This document shows, one piece after another, positions 10,504 to 22,088 of a stretch of 64,000 nucleotides of DNA; within the stretch, counting starts at the first letter, position 1; each line of letters starts with the position of its first letter. The notes under the pieces are model-generated. The model was not told the origin of the DNA and searched no databases. It worked only from the letters and a program-made list of their open reading frames with translations. This DNA is from Cryptomeria japonica (lineage: Eukaryota; Streptophyta; Pinopsida; Cupressales; Cupressaceae). The position numbers were made by a program, and so were the translations under genes. The stretch is taken from the NCBI RefSeq assembly GCF_030272615.1, contig NC_081406.1:477364900-477428899 (forward strand), given 5' to 3'.

Positions 10504-13500
10504 AAATAAAAAAAATATTATTGGTCTCTAAGAGACCGAGGCCTTAATAGGGGTAGTTGGGAAGGTTCACAAGTGTAGTACCAATTGTGACTTGTAAAAC
10601 AACCTCAGAGATTTTAGAAGTCAACTCTTTATTCTTCTTAGGGTTTTGAAAAGGAGAGAAAAAATCATTCTTGAAACCTAAGAAATCACTTAGTGAATCT
10701 GAAGCTTATAATGAATGCAAAGATCTTACAACATGTTTATCCTTGTATGATAAGACATCTAGGACTTACCTATTTTATAATAGGGGCACATTACACCATA
10801 GACCCTTCATTGGTGGGAGGATAACAAATTACACAAAGTGACAAAGACATAAGGTGTAATATTCAAATCCTCACTATGGGAGAGACCCATAAAGGCCAAA
10901 AAAAAAAAAAAAAAACCTTTAAATATTTACAATGGTTTATCATTATATAGATTCTTTGATGAATTGTATAATCTGTTGTCTATCCCTATGAAAAATACAA
11001 GATTAAAATTCCCTACATGATCTATCATCCATTAGAAATTTAGACAACAAAAGAAACCCAGATAAAAAAGTAAACATGCATTTATATTAGAAGCACATAA
11101 CACTTCCCATAATAGACACAATAAAGACAACTAAGGAAAAATCTAGTATTTTATTAAGGGAAAACATGTTAAGGATTGGATACAGATTACATCTACACAA
11201 CTCAGAACTATGATACATTTCATTTTAAAGAAGAAAATTAGAGATGTCTGCTATCAAATAGGACTAAAGGCTGTAAAATCTGTCTATTCATTAGAAGAAG
11301 AAAAAGATTCTTTTTATAGTATCCTCTTAGGCCTTTTATAATTGATCTCTTGTTTGGAAAGCATCTTCATTCAGTTACAAAATATCTTTGTGGTAGTGGA
11401 ATCATGATGATGTAGATAACCACCTCTACTTTGGAGAGTTTGTACCCAAAATTTTCTTTGATTACTGACATAATCACCATTTGCATCTTCATAACTACTT
11501 AGCCATTATTTGAGGGAATAAAACACCTAGTTTGACTCGTGTGATCATTCTTTTTCCTTCTATTCTGGTCCCAATTACTAACTTGTGTGTGATTTTTCTA
11601 AATAAGGTCATTTAGAATTATTTTGTACGAATAACATAATATTTGGTTTCCGGGTGAGACCTTCTTATTGCTTGATTGGAGTGGGATGTGCAAAGAACAC
11701 AAGTTAGGAAGACAGGAAGTTATCGAGGCTATTTTTAATGTTTGCTAGATTTTTTGTGAAATTGACACATGGTGCATCAACAAGGTTTCTTGGATTTTAT
11801 TCTCTAGACTAGTGTCATTTGCTCGCAGTGCTGATGTGTGGAACTAACACATGGTGCATCTATGTTTTATGTGGCCTATTGATTCTCAAGATACCCTTAA
11901 GTGGATTGTGTGGCTTAAAGCATAGCTGAAGGAAAGTGGCTTAAAATAATTCAACATTCCATTAGAGGCAATCAATCTGAAAGAAAGCACACAACACTCT
12001 TACATGAGAAGGATGATACAAAAGGAATTCATGTCAAAGGACAAAAATGAAAACATTAGAATAAAATACCATATTTTACCATATAAGACTTAATTGTGTT
12101 TTTTTAGTCTCTTGATTTTATAACTTGAAAGCCTTTGTACTTGAAATATAGTTTATACCATCAGAATACACATTATAACAAAATACCATATTTAACACAT
12201 ATAAGAACATTTAACACAACATGCAATCTGGAAATAGAAAAAAGAGAAAGATTTCAAGCATAGAGGTGAGATTATACACTCAAGATGCCTAAAAGTAGAG
12301 ATAAGGTAAAGAGATAGCTTTATTAATTATATAACTAAAGAGAGAGGCAAAATTACAATTAAAGAACAGATGAATTCTATAAGAGTGGGGGGAAGAACCC
12401 AAAAATTATGTTACAAAATGGCCTTTATAGCTCAATCATAACTCTGATTTATAGTAGAGTAAGAAACCCTAATCGAGTTAGGGTTAGGTTGTACAAATAT
12501 GAAAGGAAGAGAAAATCAGATCCAAATTCAATTTTTGCATGCACATATGATCCTTCAAAGTGAAATACATTAGCCAATTAAATGCATCTGCAATCAATGA
12601 GGATGAAATCCTTGAAAAATCAAGGCGACTTGCTCTGAAATGACATCTACAACACTCCTTGATAGAAGAAATGAGACATTTATGGTAATTAAAGGGCATG
12701 ATTGTCTTGGATCACATCCATAGAGCCTACAACTAAGTTGTGGTGTCATTCTAAAGTGGTTAGACCAAATTTGGATTGGATTTGGGAAATCGACATGGAA
12801 AATATTTAATTTCATCCTGTTGTCATTAACACTTCCCACCTAATCATTGAATTTTAAATTGGTTGGTTGTGGATTTGAATTTGATTTATCATTCTAGGTA
12901 TTGGACCAGGAATGAATAGTTGAGATGAACCAAGAATCCTCCATAATGCCCCTTCAAGTCACAGTTGTCGATCAAATACCTCATTATAATTACACAACTC
13001 ATATTGTATGCAAGATTCATATTGTGCCCCCCTTGGAGTCAGGTCCATTTTGATCAGACATCTACATGCACCTAGGGGCTTTATGGATTTGACATGATCA
13101 GGGTCATTGAGCGAGTCCACCATTTCATGTAAGGACTATGTCAGACACTTTATCAATGCCTCAAACAATGTCGCCTCACATCCTTGCAATGACTTGCTAG
13201 GACCCACCCTCAATCAGACTATTTGCATGGCCTTGGGGGGCTCTAATTAATCTTTTCTTAAATGGTCATGACACGATGCTAGCCATCAGATCCTCCTTTG
13301 CACTAAAGGCTCAAAATCCCAGTCCCACCATGCCACACAAGATGCAATGTCAATACCACTAGCACTTTCTACCACTACACTCTGCAGCCTCGTGACCTAA
13401 TCTGCATTGATGCCATTGTCCTTGAGGGGATTTAAGCGGCTTATGCTAGATGGGTAGTTGAAGACAAACTTTACCCTATGACTCGATGTGGTGAAATGGT

Positions 13501-14050
13501 CAACATAACTATCCATCGCAGGGGGCACAATATGGAGAAAGTGTTAATGTCAAGGGTGTCTTGGTGAGTAATTGGGGCTAGTTGTGGGAATGACTAATGG
13601 TATCTTTTGTTTGTAGCTTTAAGTGAATTAACTAGTGATAGGGAATCCATGAAGAATTATTATGCAGGCCAAAATTACTAAGGCATGAAGATATGGGTTT
13701 AGGGTTTAAGCCTCAGGGTTCTAGGAGCTAGCCATTTATAGGGGTCTAAGCCATTGTTGATATCTCATATCAGTTATAATTCATGGCTCAAGTGGCATAA
13801 AAATGCCAATATTTCTAGTGACTTAGAGGGGATGCAAGTTTTCTATGCATATGACTAGTAGTCTCTAGAATCCATTGGGTGCAAAGTCAAGACTACAACA
13901 TGAATGATACTCTCTCCTACCTCTATCAAAATTCCTATAACTAAGACAAAACAACAAAGTGCAACCTCTAGGAGGGAAGTAGTCGATGCATGTGCACTTC
14001 TTGGAAAATGAGAAAATCTAATCAAGTATTTACAAGGACATTGAACCTCT
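10504..14050. other. Unresolved repeat DNA, probably LTR of I and 3' end of F
   Basis: No intact gene is visible. The left part may be the LTR of I: a perfect inverted repeat GGTCTCTAAGAGACC lies at 10534-10548. An 18-base A run lies at 10898-10915. The right part, on the minus strand, must carry the 3' untranslated region and 3' LTR of F, because the F integrase ends at 14051. A minus-strand AATAAAG occurs near 12320, but I could not mark LTR ends. Confidence 0.3.
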
Positions 14051-14101
14051 TTAGAAACAAGGCTTAAGATAGATCCCATTGTCTGGAATGGGAATCAATT
14101 A
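14051..14101 (-). pseudogene. F integrase C-terminal tail, after G
   Basis: On the minus strand this reads PIPDNGIYLKPCF then TAA (14051-14053). That is the usual end of plant gypsy integrases (P-P-V-NGRYLKHY type). It continues the integrase that stops at 24260 on the other side of G. Confidence 0.8.
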
Positions 14102-15282
14102 TGTTGGCATTATGTTGTCATTGATGTCAACCAGTATGAAATGGTCACCGGTAAGTATTTAGTGGTGACTAGTATGGGTGAAGTAAGTAATGATGTCAAC
14201 TAGTATGAAGGATGAAGTGTGTAAGTAGACATAAAAGGTATGTTACCAGTATGTATGAAGTGAAGCATCTACCGGTAAAGTAGGACCACCGACAAGCAAG
14301 CAAGAAGCAAATAAGAACAAAGGGATGTGACCACCGATAGACAAAGAGAAGAATAATGCAATCGGTAAATGGATTCAGTGGTTGGACCAACATGTTTTAT
14401 GGAAGGTCAAGTTGATCCACTGGTAGAGAAGAGGTCAGTAGGTATGAAGGTCCACCAACGAAGTTAGGCTATACCGGTAAGGTGTGTTGAATCGGTAGTG
14501 AGTCTTGGTTGGTGAAGGATGTCAAACTGAGTTTTCAGTCTGAGCAGAGGTAGATGTCAACAAGGATGACAACTGGACACTAGGTGGCGAGCACACAGAG
14601 GTCGGTGAAGTATTCATTGACGTAGTTGTTTGATGAGAAGGTCGACATTAATGAAGAACCCACAAATCATGGGATGATGGTAGGATGTTGCGGCTCGAGG
14701 AAGACAGAGTGGCAAGGTGATTTAACTAACCTTAAAGGATGATCTGATCCTTGTACTCATTGGCTGAAGGAAACAATCAAGCCATTAGTGGTAATTGACA
14801 GAGCAACGTAGAAAAGCATGTCGCAGACATCCAAAAATAGAAAATGCACATTGAAAAATGAGGAGATGGTGGTGTTGTTTGATGTGATGCTGATCACCAT
14901 TCTAGAAAAGTAGATTAGATCAGATCTAATATGGATTGAGTTGGTGAAGGAAAACCCTAACACTTGACCGTTTGAATGTTTCTTTTGGCGGGAACCCTCA
15001 CAGATAAATATGTCAACTCGAGATTAAAATTTTTTGATGCTAGATGGGAGTTGTGAGAGAAAAGAGAGTCTAAGCAATAAGAAAGACTATGCCTAAGAGT
15101 TCTTTCATAGAGAGTTAGAGTGTGTATTAGAAGGTTGAACCAGTGAGAGATTCTAACTGGTAGAGACAGAGTAATCGGTGAATTGTTATAGTCTTAACAG
15201 TCAAGCATACTGGTAGGTATTGAAAGGTAAGGAAGGCATCCAAGTGTTACACTGTGTAGGGTGAGGTTTTGAGAAAGAGAAG

Positions 15283-16926
15283 TGTGTGGGGGAAAAAGTG
15301 ACACTAAGCAAACATGCCCTAATTTCACTTTCAATCACACATTTGTGGAATACGAAAGAGCCTAGAGGTATCACACAATTGGCTACTTCTTTTTGTGGAA
15401 GAGAGAGCCATGGGCTACCTATTAGGATTTCTATTCCTTTGTTGCAATTGAAAGATAGAATGATGCAAGTTCAATCCCTAACCCCAAAGTGCAAGTATGA
15501 ACTAATGACAAGATTGCAGAATTGAACTTAAACAATGGAAAGCTGTAAATACAAGGATAAGACAAGAATACAAATGCGTACCCAGAGTTAAAATCTGACT
15601 GAAAATGTTCAGGATGGGGGCGTGGGCGCCACTGTCCTGATTCTGCCCTTGAAACTGCTCCGAAAACTGCTGTTTTGCACTCTGGAAAAGCTGTCAAAAA
15701 TGCTGAAAATGCTGTCTGTCAGGAGGACCAGGGCGCCCAGCGCCCCTGTCCTGGCAGGACCAGGGCACCCCATGCCCCTGTCCTGGTCTTTTGCTCTGAA
15801 ATTTGGTGTGTTGTTTGGTCTCCGTCTGCTTCTTCCGGATCTGTAACTTGCGGCGTCGTCCGAGTCCCGAAACCTGCACTTATATTTGAAAAGGTGTTTG
15901 GGCGGCTATATATGGTTTTGCCTTAGTCAAACCCCCACTTCAGTGATTTCCACCTCCACGAATAGCCAAGTTGTATTGTAAAATGTATTATATGTGCAGA
16001 CCTAGTGTGTGTGCAAGGTCCTTAAATGCAAGAAAGCAAACTAGAGCAACCTAGAAAGTAAACCCTAATTGCTTGTAAATGATAATGTAAAGGCTCTAAA
16101 TCAAGATGCAAAGTGATCTAAAGCATGAATAAAGGATATATTGAAGCTTATACAAAGACATGAAAACAACATGAAATCATACCCAACCCTCAAGGGAGGA
16201 GTACAAGCCAATCTTCAGTCGGTAATCTCCTATTGTTCTTCAATGTCTTCCAAGCCCTAAATGGATGAATGAAATTGATAAATGCTTGATAGAAGGATGT
16301 TGAATGTTGTTGAAGTCTTCAAAGATCTGCTCTTTCGCTGCATAGAAGGTCCCTCCAAACCAAAAATCGGATCCTTTCAAATGAAGAAAGAGAGCTCTTA
16401 TGTATGAAACCCTAGGTCTTAATTTCAACTTTTGGCCGACCTAGAGATTGAATCTCCCGCCAATTTCTTGGGGTTAAGCTTTATTTTATGATTGGGTCGT
16501 GCTCCTAAAATTTCGAGAAAAATGTCCAGAACCATGTGCACGCCGGGCGCCATGGTCCCGACAACTTTTCACCAAATTTTCAGGGCCGTCGGATATGATG
16601 ATTTTAGAGAGAATCCGGAAGTTACAACTGATTTCGAGATGTTTTGACCCCCGAAATCAAGCCCCCAAGTTCAAAATAGGACCTAATTAGGGTTTTTGAT
16701 TAAATGATGTATTGGAAGAATAAAATGAAAGGGGCACACTTTAATGAAAAAGGGCCCAACTTTATGATATAGGAGATGATAAAATAGAACCTTAGACCTA
16801 ATTAATTTGACTAATTAAGTGCTAAAGGGGAAATGCAATGCAAAATGCAAAATGCGCCAAGGCGGGTGCTAAACTAGGTTTGAAATTGTACCACCCTAGC
16901 AAGTGCGTACAATTTATGACGCTACA
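15283..16926 (-). repeat. N1 3' LTR
   Basis: On the plus strand it begins TGTGTGGGGG and ends GACGCTACA, so the LTR sense strand starts TGTAGCGTC and ends CCCCACACA. It holds two GC-rich inverted motifs near 15723-15787 and the GGACC...GGTCC module at about 16490-16690. Several AAACCCTA words on the sense strand near 16412 lie where LTR promoter elements might be. Confidence 0.92.
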
Positions 16927-16942
16927 TTTAGCCCCCACTTTA
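16927..16942 (-). other. N1 polypurine tract
   Basis: On the minus strand AAAGTGGGGGCTAAA precedes the LTR start TGTAGCGTC directly. Confidence 0.75.
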
Positions 16943-18524
16943 GCGGTCATATGAACACTACGTGCATATGCAGGCTAAAGTACAGAAAAGTAAACATTAT
17001 TTGAAAAAAGGATATATCCATAAGTCTGTCGAACGAAGCCCCCAGCGGTATCTGCAGTACACATTTAGGAACCACAACCTACAAAGCCACATGTTAGATC
17101 ACAAAATCACCTAATGCTTACTAAGGAAGGTGATGAAAATTCGAGGGTAGCTATATGCCCCCCCTGTTTCGGCTTGCTAATTTTAGTGAGTTGAAACAGG
17201 GTATCATGTTTACCACTTCGAATTGTTAAAGAAAATTGATGACAAATGCTCACAAGAAGATTTGATATGAGATCAAAAACTAATGGAGAATCATTTGGTA
17301 AGAAAGAGGACTACATCTCAATTCCAACACAACAAAGAGTATGAGGATTTGAGAGTTCTCTAACACAAGATGAAGGATGTAAACATGGACTTCTCGCCCC
17401 TAGATCTTGTCTAGGTGATCCATGGGAAAAAGGACATGGAAAACTAGCCCCCAGAGTCTGTCTAGGTGATCCATGTAAGGGAGGAGAGTGAGAAAGTCTT
17501 GCCTTATGCCGCTAGTTCCACTCAACCTCGTGCATGTGTGTGTAAGGGAGGTTAGAAGCACCTCATAGGAGTCTATGCCCGAGTATGCTACAACCTGTAT
17601 ATGTATAGTACAAAAACGTGACATCTCGCTCTAAGAGTCTGTGCTCTAGTTCCGAGAATAATCAGCTTGCATAAAAGAAAAATGGAGACATCTCGCTCTA
17701 AGAGTCTGTGCTCTGGTTCCAAGAATGACCCATTGCTCAAAAAGTGTAATGTTTATGTCATAAGCAAAGTAGAACAAGGATGCCTACCTTCATCACAAAA
17801 GAAGATACCCCAAAAAATGCAACAATGTCATAGATCCAAGCAAGGGAGTTTTTGCACTCTTTAAGCAAGGATAAGATAGTTGAAAAGGGATATCTTGTAG
17901 TATGTGTAAAGGAGATCCTTAGAGGAGAAGAGACCTTTGTACAAAAGACACCTATCCCAAAGAGGAATTGTCTTAGACAAATATAACATCTTCTAGAATA
18001 AGACAAAGAAGAGAATAAGAATGCAATACTTCCGTCTTTTGCGAGGTGAAAGTGATTCTTAATGAAGGATGACGCTCTTTTTAACCCAATTGGGAGAGTG
18101 AATTCATTATGGATGTAGTTTACCAAGTGCAAAAGAGGTTGTAGTCAAGGACTTACACCTCTTGTAAGAGAGAATCCTTGAACAAACAACAACAAATGCA
18201 TACAAGGAATAACATCAAGTAATAAATTTCACACCATCCACGAAATAGGAAAAAGTGGATCCTTAGATAAAAATAAGGAAAGATCATTGCCTCAATGAGG
18301 ACTTACACAATCTTCTAGGAAGAGATTTGGACATAAGAAAAAGAAGATATGTATGAAATCACTCTTGTCCCCATAGGAACAAGAGATAACATAGAAAATT
18401 AGGCTATTATGTTGCTTCAAAAATATGATTGCACTTGAAATTGTACCATCATGAATGACAATGAGCCCCCAGTAAATGAGCTACCAATGTCACATAATGA
18501 TGAGCAACATAATAGCCATTAATG
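16943..18524 (-). other. N1 3' untranslated region with short direct repeats
   Basis: No gene is visible. Two pairs of direct repeats stand out on the plus strand. GTCTAGGTGATCCATG occurs at about 17409 and 17459, and ACATCTCGCTCTAAGAGTCT, followed in both copies by GTGCTCT, occurs at about 17620 and 17688. Confidence 0.6.
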
Positions 18525-21500
18525 TTATTTAAAGACATGATGGATTGAATGAGGTATTTGAATATGACATGCTAAATGCTCAACTATAAGTGAGATCAAA
18601 AACATGTGTAAAATGATAAAAATTGAACAAGAAAAGTCACAAGAAATCTTAGGAGGGGGATGAGTGTAATTTATTAGAGCCTTATCCTTGGAGGAAAGGA
18701 CTTTATGATGAATAGTAAATAAAGATTCATAAGTGGATTTAGAAATTTGAGGGGAGTCATAAAGAGATTTGTTCATCGCCAAGATTTCCTTATGAGGGGA
18801 ATGAGAGTTGATAGAAGTAGAAGATGATTTAGTTGAAGTGAGATCATCATCACTACTAAATATAGCATTCACATTAAGAGATGGTCTTTTAGATGCTTTA
18901 GTGTGTTTGCAGGGATTATAGCCAAGTCCAAAGGCATAATTGTGAAAATTAGTCTCTAGAGGAACTTTTATCCCTTGTTCATGAGCACCACAACCATTTC
19001 CATGATACCCATGCTTAGCAAAAATGCGAAAACCACGACCATAACGATCAGCCATTTCAGGAAGAGAGGGTGGTTTTTCATAAGACAAAGAATCAAACTC
19101 TTCATAATTAGAGGTGTGAGGAGAAGAAGTTTGAGAGGTGGCCACAAAATTATTGCTCATAGGTTCAGGTAAGACTGATTGATCTCTAGTTTCTTCCTTC
19201 TCTTTAACTTTAAGCACTCTAGGAGGAACCCTATACTCACCTACAAAGGTGGGATTAAAGTCAAGAGATCCCCAATCGTCTTCTGTGAGAACCTTCTCAG
19301 GATCAAAACCCTTTTCATGTGTAGATTCAAGTCGAGAAGAATCTTCTTCAGGAGCTCTAGACTCATCCAAAGAATTTTGATTATCATAGGGTAATGATTT
19401 GTTCATAGGTATCTTGTTTAAAGAGTCATCATTAGAAGAGGAAGATTTAGAAGAACTCCCTTTGGAAGTAGATGTTTGCAAACAAGCCTGAAGATTAGTA
19501 TCACCTATCAAGGTATATGTCTTATTGTTATAAATAAATTTAACTTGTCTATGCAATGTAGAGGGGACAGCTTGCATACTGTGAATCCAAGGTCTCCCTA
19601 GTAATAAGTTGTATGTTAGATTCCCCGACATAACATGGATAGGAGTAGGCAAAGTAATAGGTCCCACTGTGATTGGTAAGGTGATAATACCTAATGAAGA
19701 CTTAGCCACATTATCAAAGCCTCGAATGGGATGAGAGTCAGGCTCAATAAGGGATGTATCCACATTCATCTTATGCAATAGATTAATGCTACACACATTA
19801 AGGCCAGAACCATTATCTACCAGTGTTCGTCTTATAGCAGTGTCATTTATGATAACCACAATCATCAAGGGATCATATTGATATTGAATTTCACTAGTAG
19901 GCAACTCATCTTGTGTGAACACAATTTGAGCTTTAGGATTCATCACAGAGTTAACCAAAGATACTATATTACTAGATGTATTAGGTGGAGGAACATTCAA
20001 ATCTTTCAAGGCATCTTGTAACATTCCATGATGAGCGGAAGAAGTTTGGATCAAATCCCAAAGGGATATCGTAGCAGGGGTAGCTTTAAGTTGTTCTATG
20101 AGATCATATTCCTTACCAAGAACTTGTGAAATACGTGGAGCTTGCGGAAGAATAGGTTGGGAAGGAGGAAGCGAAGTGGGGATAACTGGAGGAGGATTAG
20201 GTTGCCTATTGTTTCTTGTGTTATAGGTATGAGCAACCGCATGATAACTCTCTCTAGTCAGTTGCTTAGCATACTCATAAGGGCTCTTAGTAGAGTAACC
20301 TCCTTGCACAATAATAATAGGTTTCTTAGGAGTGCAAAAAGAATCATTAGCATAACCACCTTGAACCACTAAGATAGGCTTATTTAAAGGTTGAGAATTT
20401 TGAGAAGGACAAGCACCTTGGACAGTGAAGAGAGGTTTGTTAGGTGTCTCATTCACATGTATCAAATTGATTGAGGATGGTTTAGAGGAATGAACAAAAG
20501 TGTTGGAAGAATTATTGATAGTCTTCTCTTGCACTAAAATCTTATCATGGATTAAATCAATTTTAGGAGAGAGAAAAGGAATAGGCATTGATGTTCTAGT
20601 AGGGAGAGTAATACTAGGAAAGGTCATATCATCCTCTATCATCAAAGGATCTACATGGGGAATAAAATCTCTAGGAGAAGGATCAACATTACTCTCTAAA
20701 GTCTCACTTTTGAGAGGGAGATCTTTGAAAGAGATGTTAACCATCTTGCTTTGAACTAGGGTTTCCTTATGAGTAGAACCAAGTTGAGGAGAGGGAGATG
20801 CTTTATTTTTAGAGGGAGAATAATTGAGATTCAAGGAAGGTGAGAAACTATCAAGGGAGTTTTCAATCTTGATTTCATCCCCTTTGGCTAGGGTTCTCTC
20901 ACGGGGTAGAGAATAATCTACACCTTCTTCTAATGGTTCATCCCAAATAGTGAGGTTGTTGAAAGGAGTGTTTGAAGTATTGTCAATTTCGGGAGAGGAG
21001 ATAACATTGTTTATTAATTCCTCATCCTTAGGAGGGAGAGCATCAATAGATGTGTTAAAATCATCCTCTTTCCTCAAAATATGTTCAATATGATATTTAG
21101 GGGAGAGAGAATTAAGGAAATTGCTTATTATTTCATCTTCTTTCTCTAAGGGATGCTTATGGGTAAGACAAACTTTAGGAGAAGGGTAAGCATTTATCAT
21201 TAATTCATCATCTCTAGTGGGAATTTTGTTGGAAAAGGAAATGCCATCACTAGGAAATGTAGGGATAATGTCATATTCTTGCACAAAAGGATCCTCATGA
21301 AGGGAGTGTTTTTTAGGAGGAACATGAACATATTTCTCCAAAGATTCATGCTTAGGAAGGAGATCTTTGAAAGAAGTGTTCATAACCTCTTGTTGCACTA
21401 ACATGCCCCCATTGGAAGGACCAACTTTAGGAGAAAATAATTCAATGTCCATCAATACCTTTTCACTTAGAGAGGCATCATGGAGGGAAGGTGAAGTAAC

Positions 21501-21752
21501 ATTAAGAAAGGTGTTTATGATATCATTCTCTTCCTCTAGGATAGCTAAATAGGAAGGGCACATTTTAGGAGAATTATCAAGATCACTCTTAAAGACTTCA
21601 TCCTTAGAGCATGGGAGAGTCTCAAAGGGATTGGTAGAAACTCTTTTAGGCACTAAAATGTTGTTATAGATGGGGGGAGGTTCTTTAGAAGAAGGAAAAA
21701 TTGAAACAAGGGAAGCTAACCCATTATCACATCTATGGAATGAATGCATCAT
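18525..21752 (-). CDS. N1 ORF: protease-containing protein of 1075 residues
   Basis: One uninterrupted frame from the ATG at 21752. Residues 1-430 are acidic and serine/proline-rich with loosely repeated units and no known fold. Three copies of a KP-x(3)-VQG(G/A)(Y/C) motif lie at about 440-485. A conserved stretch with LWDLIQTSSAHHGMLQ follows near 570. A retropepsin-like domain lies at about 615-760, with TLVDNGSGLNV (catalytic D near 644) and LLGRPWIHSMQAVPS near 715. A glycine-rich G-patch-like segment (GRGFRIFAKHGYHGNGCG, then GLGYNPC) lies at about 900-950. Gag, zinc knuckle, RT and integrase are absent. The order of protease then G-patch-like tail is what I expect of plant gypsy polyproteins cut off before RT. 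Confidence 0.85.
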   Translation of the reverse strand: MMHSFHRCDNGLASLVSIFPSSKEPPPIYNNILVPKRVSTNPFETLPCSKDEVFKSDLDNSPKMCPSYLAILEEENDIINTFLNVTSPSLHDASLSEKVLMDIELFSPKVGPSNGGMLVQQEVMNTSFKDLLPKHESLEKYVHVPPKKHSLHEDPFVQEYDIIPTFPSDGISFSNKIPTRDDELMINAYPSPKVCLTHKHPLEKEDEIISNFLNSLSPKYHIEHILRKEDDFNTSIDALPPKDEELINNVISSPEIDNTSNTPFNNLTIWDEPLEEGVDYSLPRERTLAKGDEIKIENSLDSFSPSLNLNYSPSKNKASPSPQLGSTHKETLVQSKMVNISFKDLPLKSETLESNVDPSPRDFIPHVDPLMIEDDMTFPSITLPTRTSMPIPFLSPKIDLIHDKILVQEKTINNSSNTFVHSSKPSSINLIHVNETPNKPLFTVQGACPSQNSQPLNKPILVVQGGYANDSFCTPKKPIIIVQGGYSTKSPYEYAKQLTRESYHAVAHTYNTRNNRQPNPPPVIPTSLPPSQPILPQAPRISQVLGKEYDLIEQLKATPATISLWDLIQTSSAHHGMLQDALKDLNVPPPNTSSNIVSLVNSVMNPKAQIVFTQDELPTSEIQYQYDPLMIVVIINDTAIRRTLVDNGSGLNVCSINLLHKMNVDTSLIEPDSHPIRGFDNVAKSSLGIITLPITVGPITLPTPIHVMSGNLTYNLLLGRPWIHSMQAVPSTLHRQVKFIYNNKTYTLIGDTNLQACLQTSTSKGSSSKSSSSNDDSLNKIPMNKSLPYDNQNSLDESRAPEEDSSRLESTHEKGFDPEKVLTEDDWGSLDFNPTFVGEYRVPPRVLKVKEKEETRDQSVLPEPMSNNFVATSQTSSPHTSNYEEFDSLSYEKPPSLPEMADRYGRGFRIFAKHGYHGNGCGAHEQGIKVPLETNFHNYAFGLGYNPCKHTKASKRPSLNVNAIFSSDDDLTSTKSSSTSINSHSPHKEILAMNKSLYDSPQISKSTYESLFTIHHKVLSSKDKALINYTHPPPKISCDFSCSIFIILHMFLISLIVEHLACHIQIPHSIHHVFK

Positions 21753-22063
21753 GACAACAATTTTCCTCTTTCAAATGATAACACATGCAAAATAGAAGAA
21801 AATGTTCAATTTTAACCAATGCAAGCACTTAGAATGTAGATTTAGAAAATGAAATTTATGATTCAAATGAGTTCCTAAATCAGATTTGAAATTATTGATC
21901 CCAATTAAGCTATCCACAAGTTCAACTTTGAATTGAAAAATTAGGGTTTTAGCAAAAATTTCTTCTAAATTTTTGAATCTTGCAAGAAATTAAAACTTTT
22001 AAATACAAATTTGAATTTGAAAACACTCAAATTTGAAAACATAAATCAGAATTAGAGAAGATT

Positions 22064-22088
22064 GGAGTTCACGTCGAGTTCACCAAAA
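22064..22088 (-). other. N1 primer binding site
   Basis: On the minus strand TTTTGGTGAACTCGACGTGAAC follows the LTR end CCCCACACA. The same motif with one change follows the LTR remnant of B at 26859. I do not assign the tRNA. Confidence 0.75.

Noticed and set aside
10898-10915. A run considered as a processed-pseudogene or SINE tail
   Set aside because: No upstream gene-like or tRNA-like body, no target duplication found.
15431-15926. Several open frames of 60-90 codons on both strands of the N1 LTR (also at 22237-22732)
   Set aside because: They are present in both LTR copies because the LTRs are nearly identical, not because they are genes; no domain.
17758-18132. 124-codon minus-strand open frame
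   Set aside because: It lies downstream of the N1 ORF in the untranslated region, with no motif.
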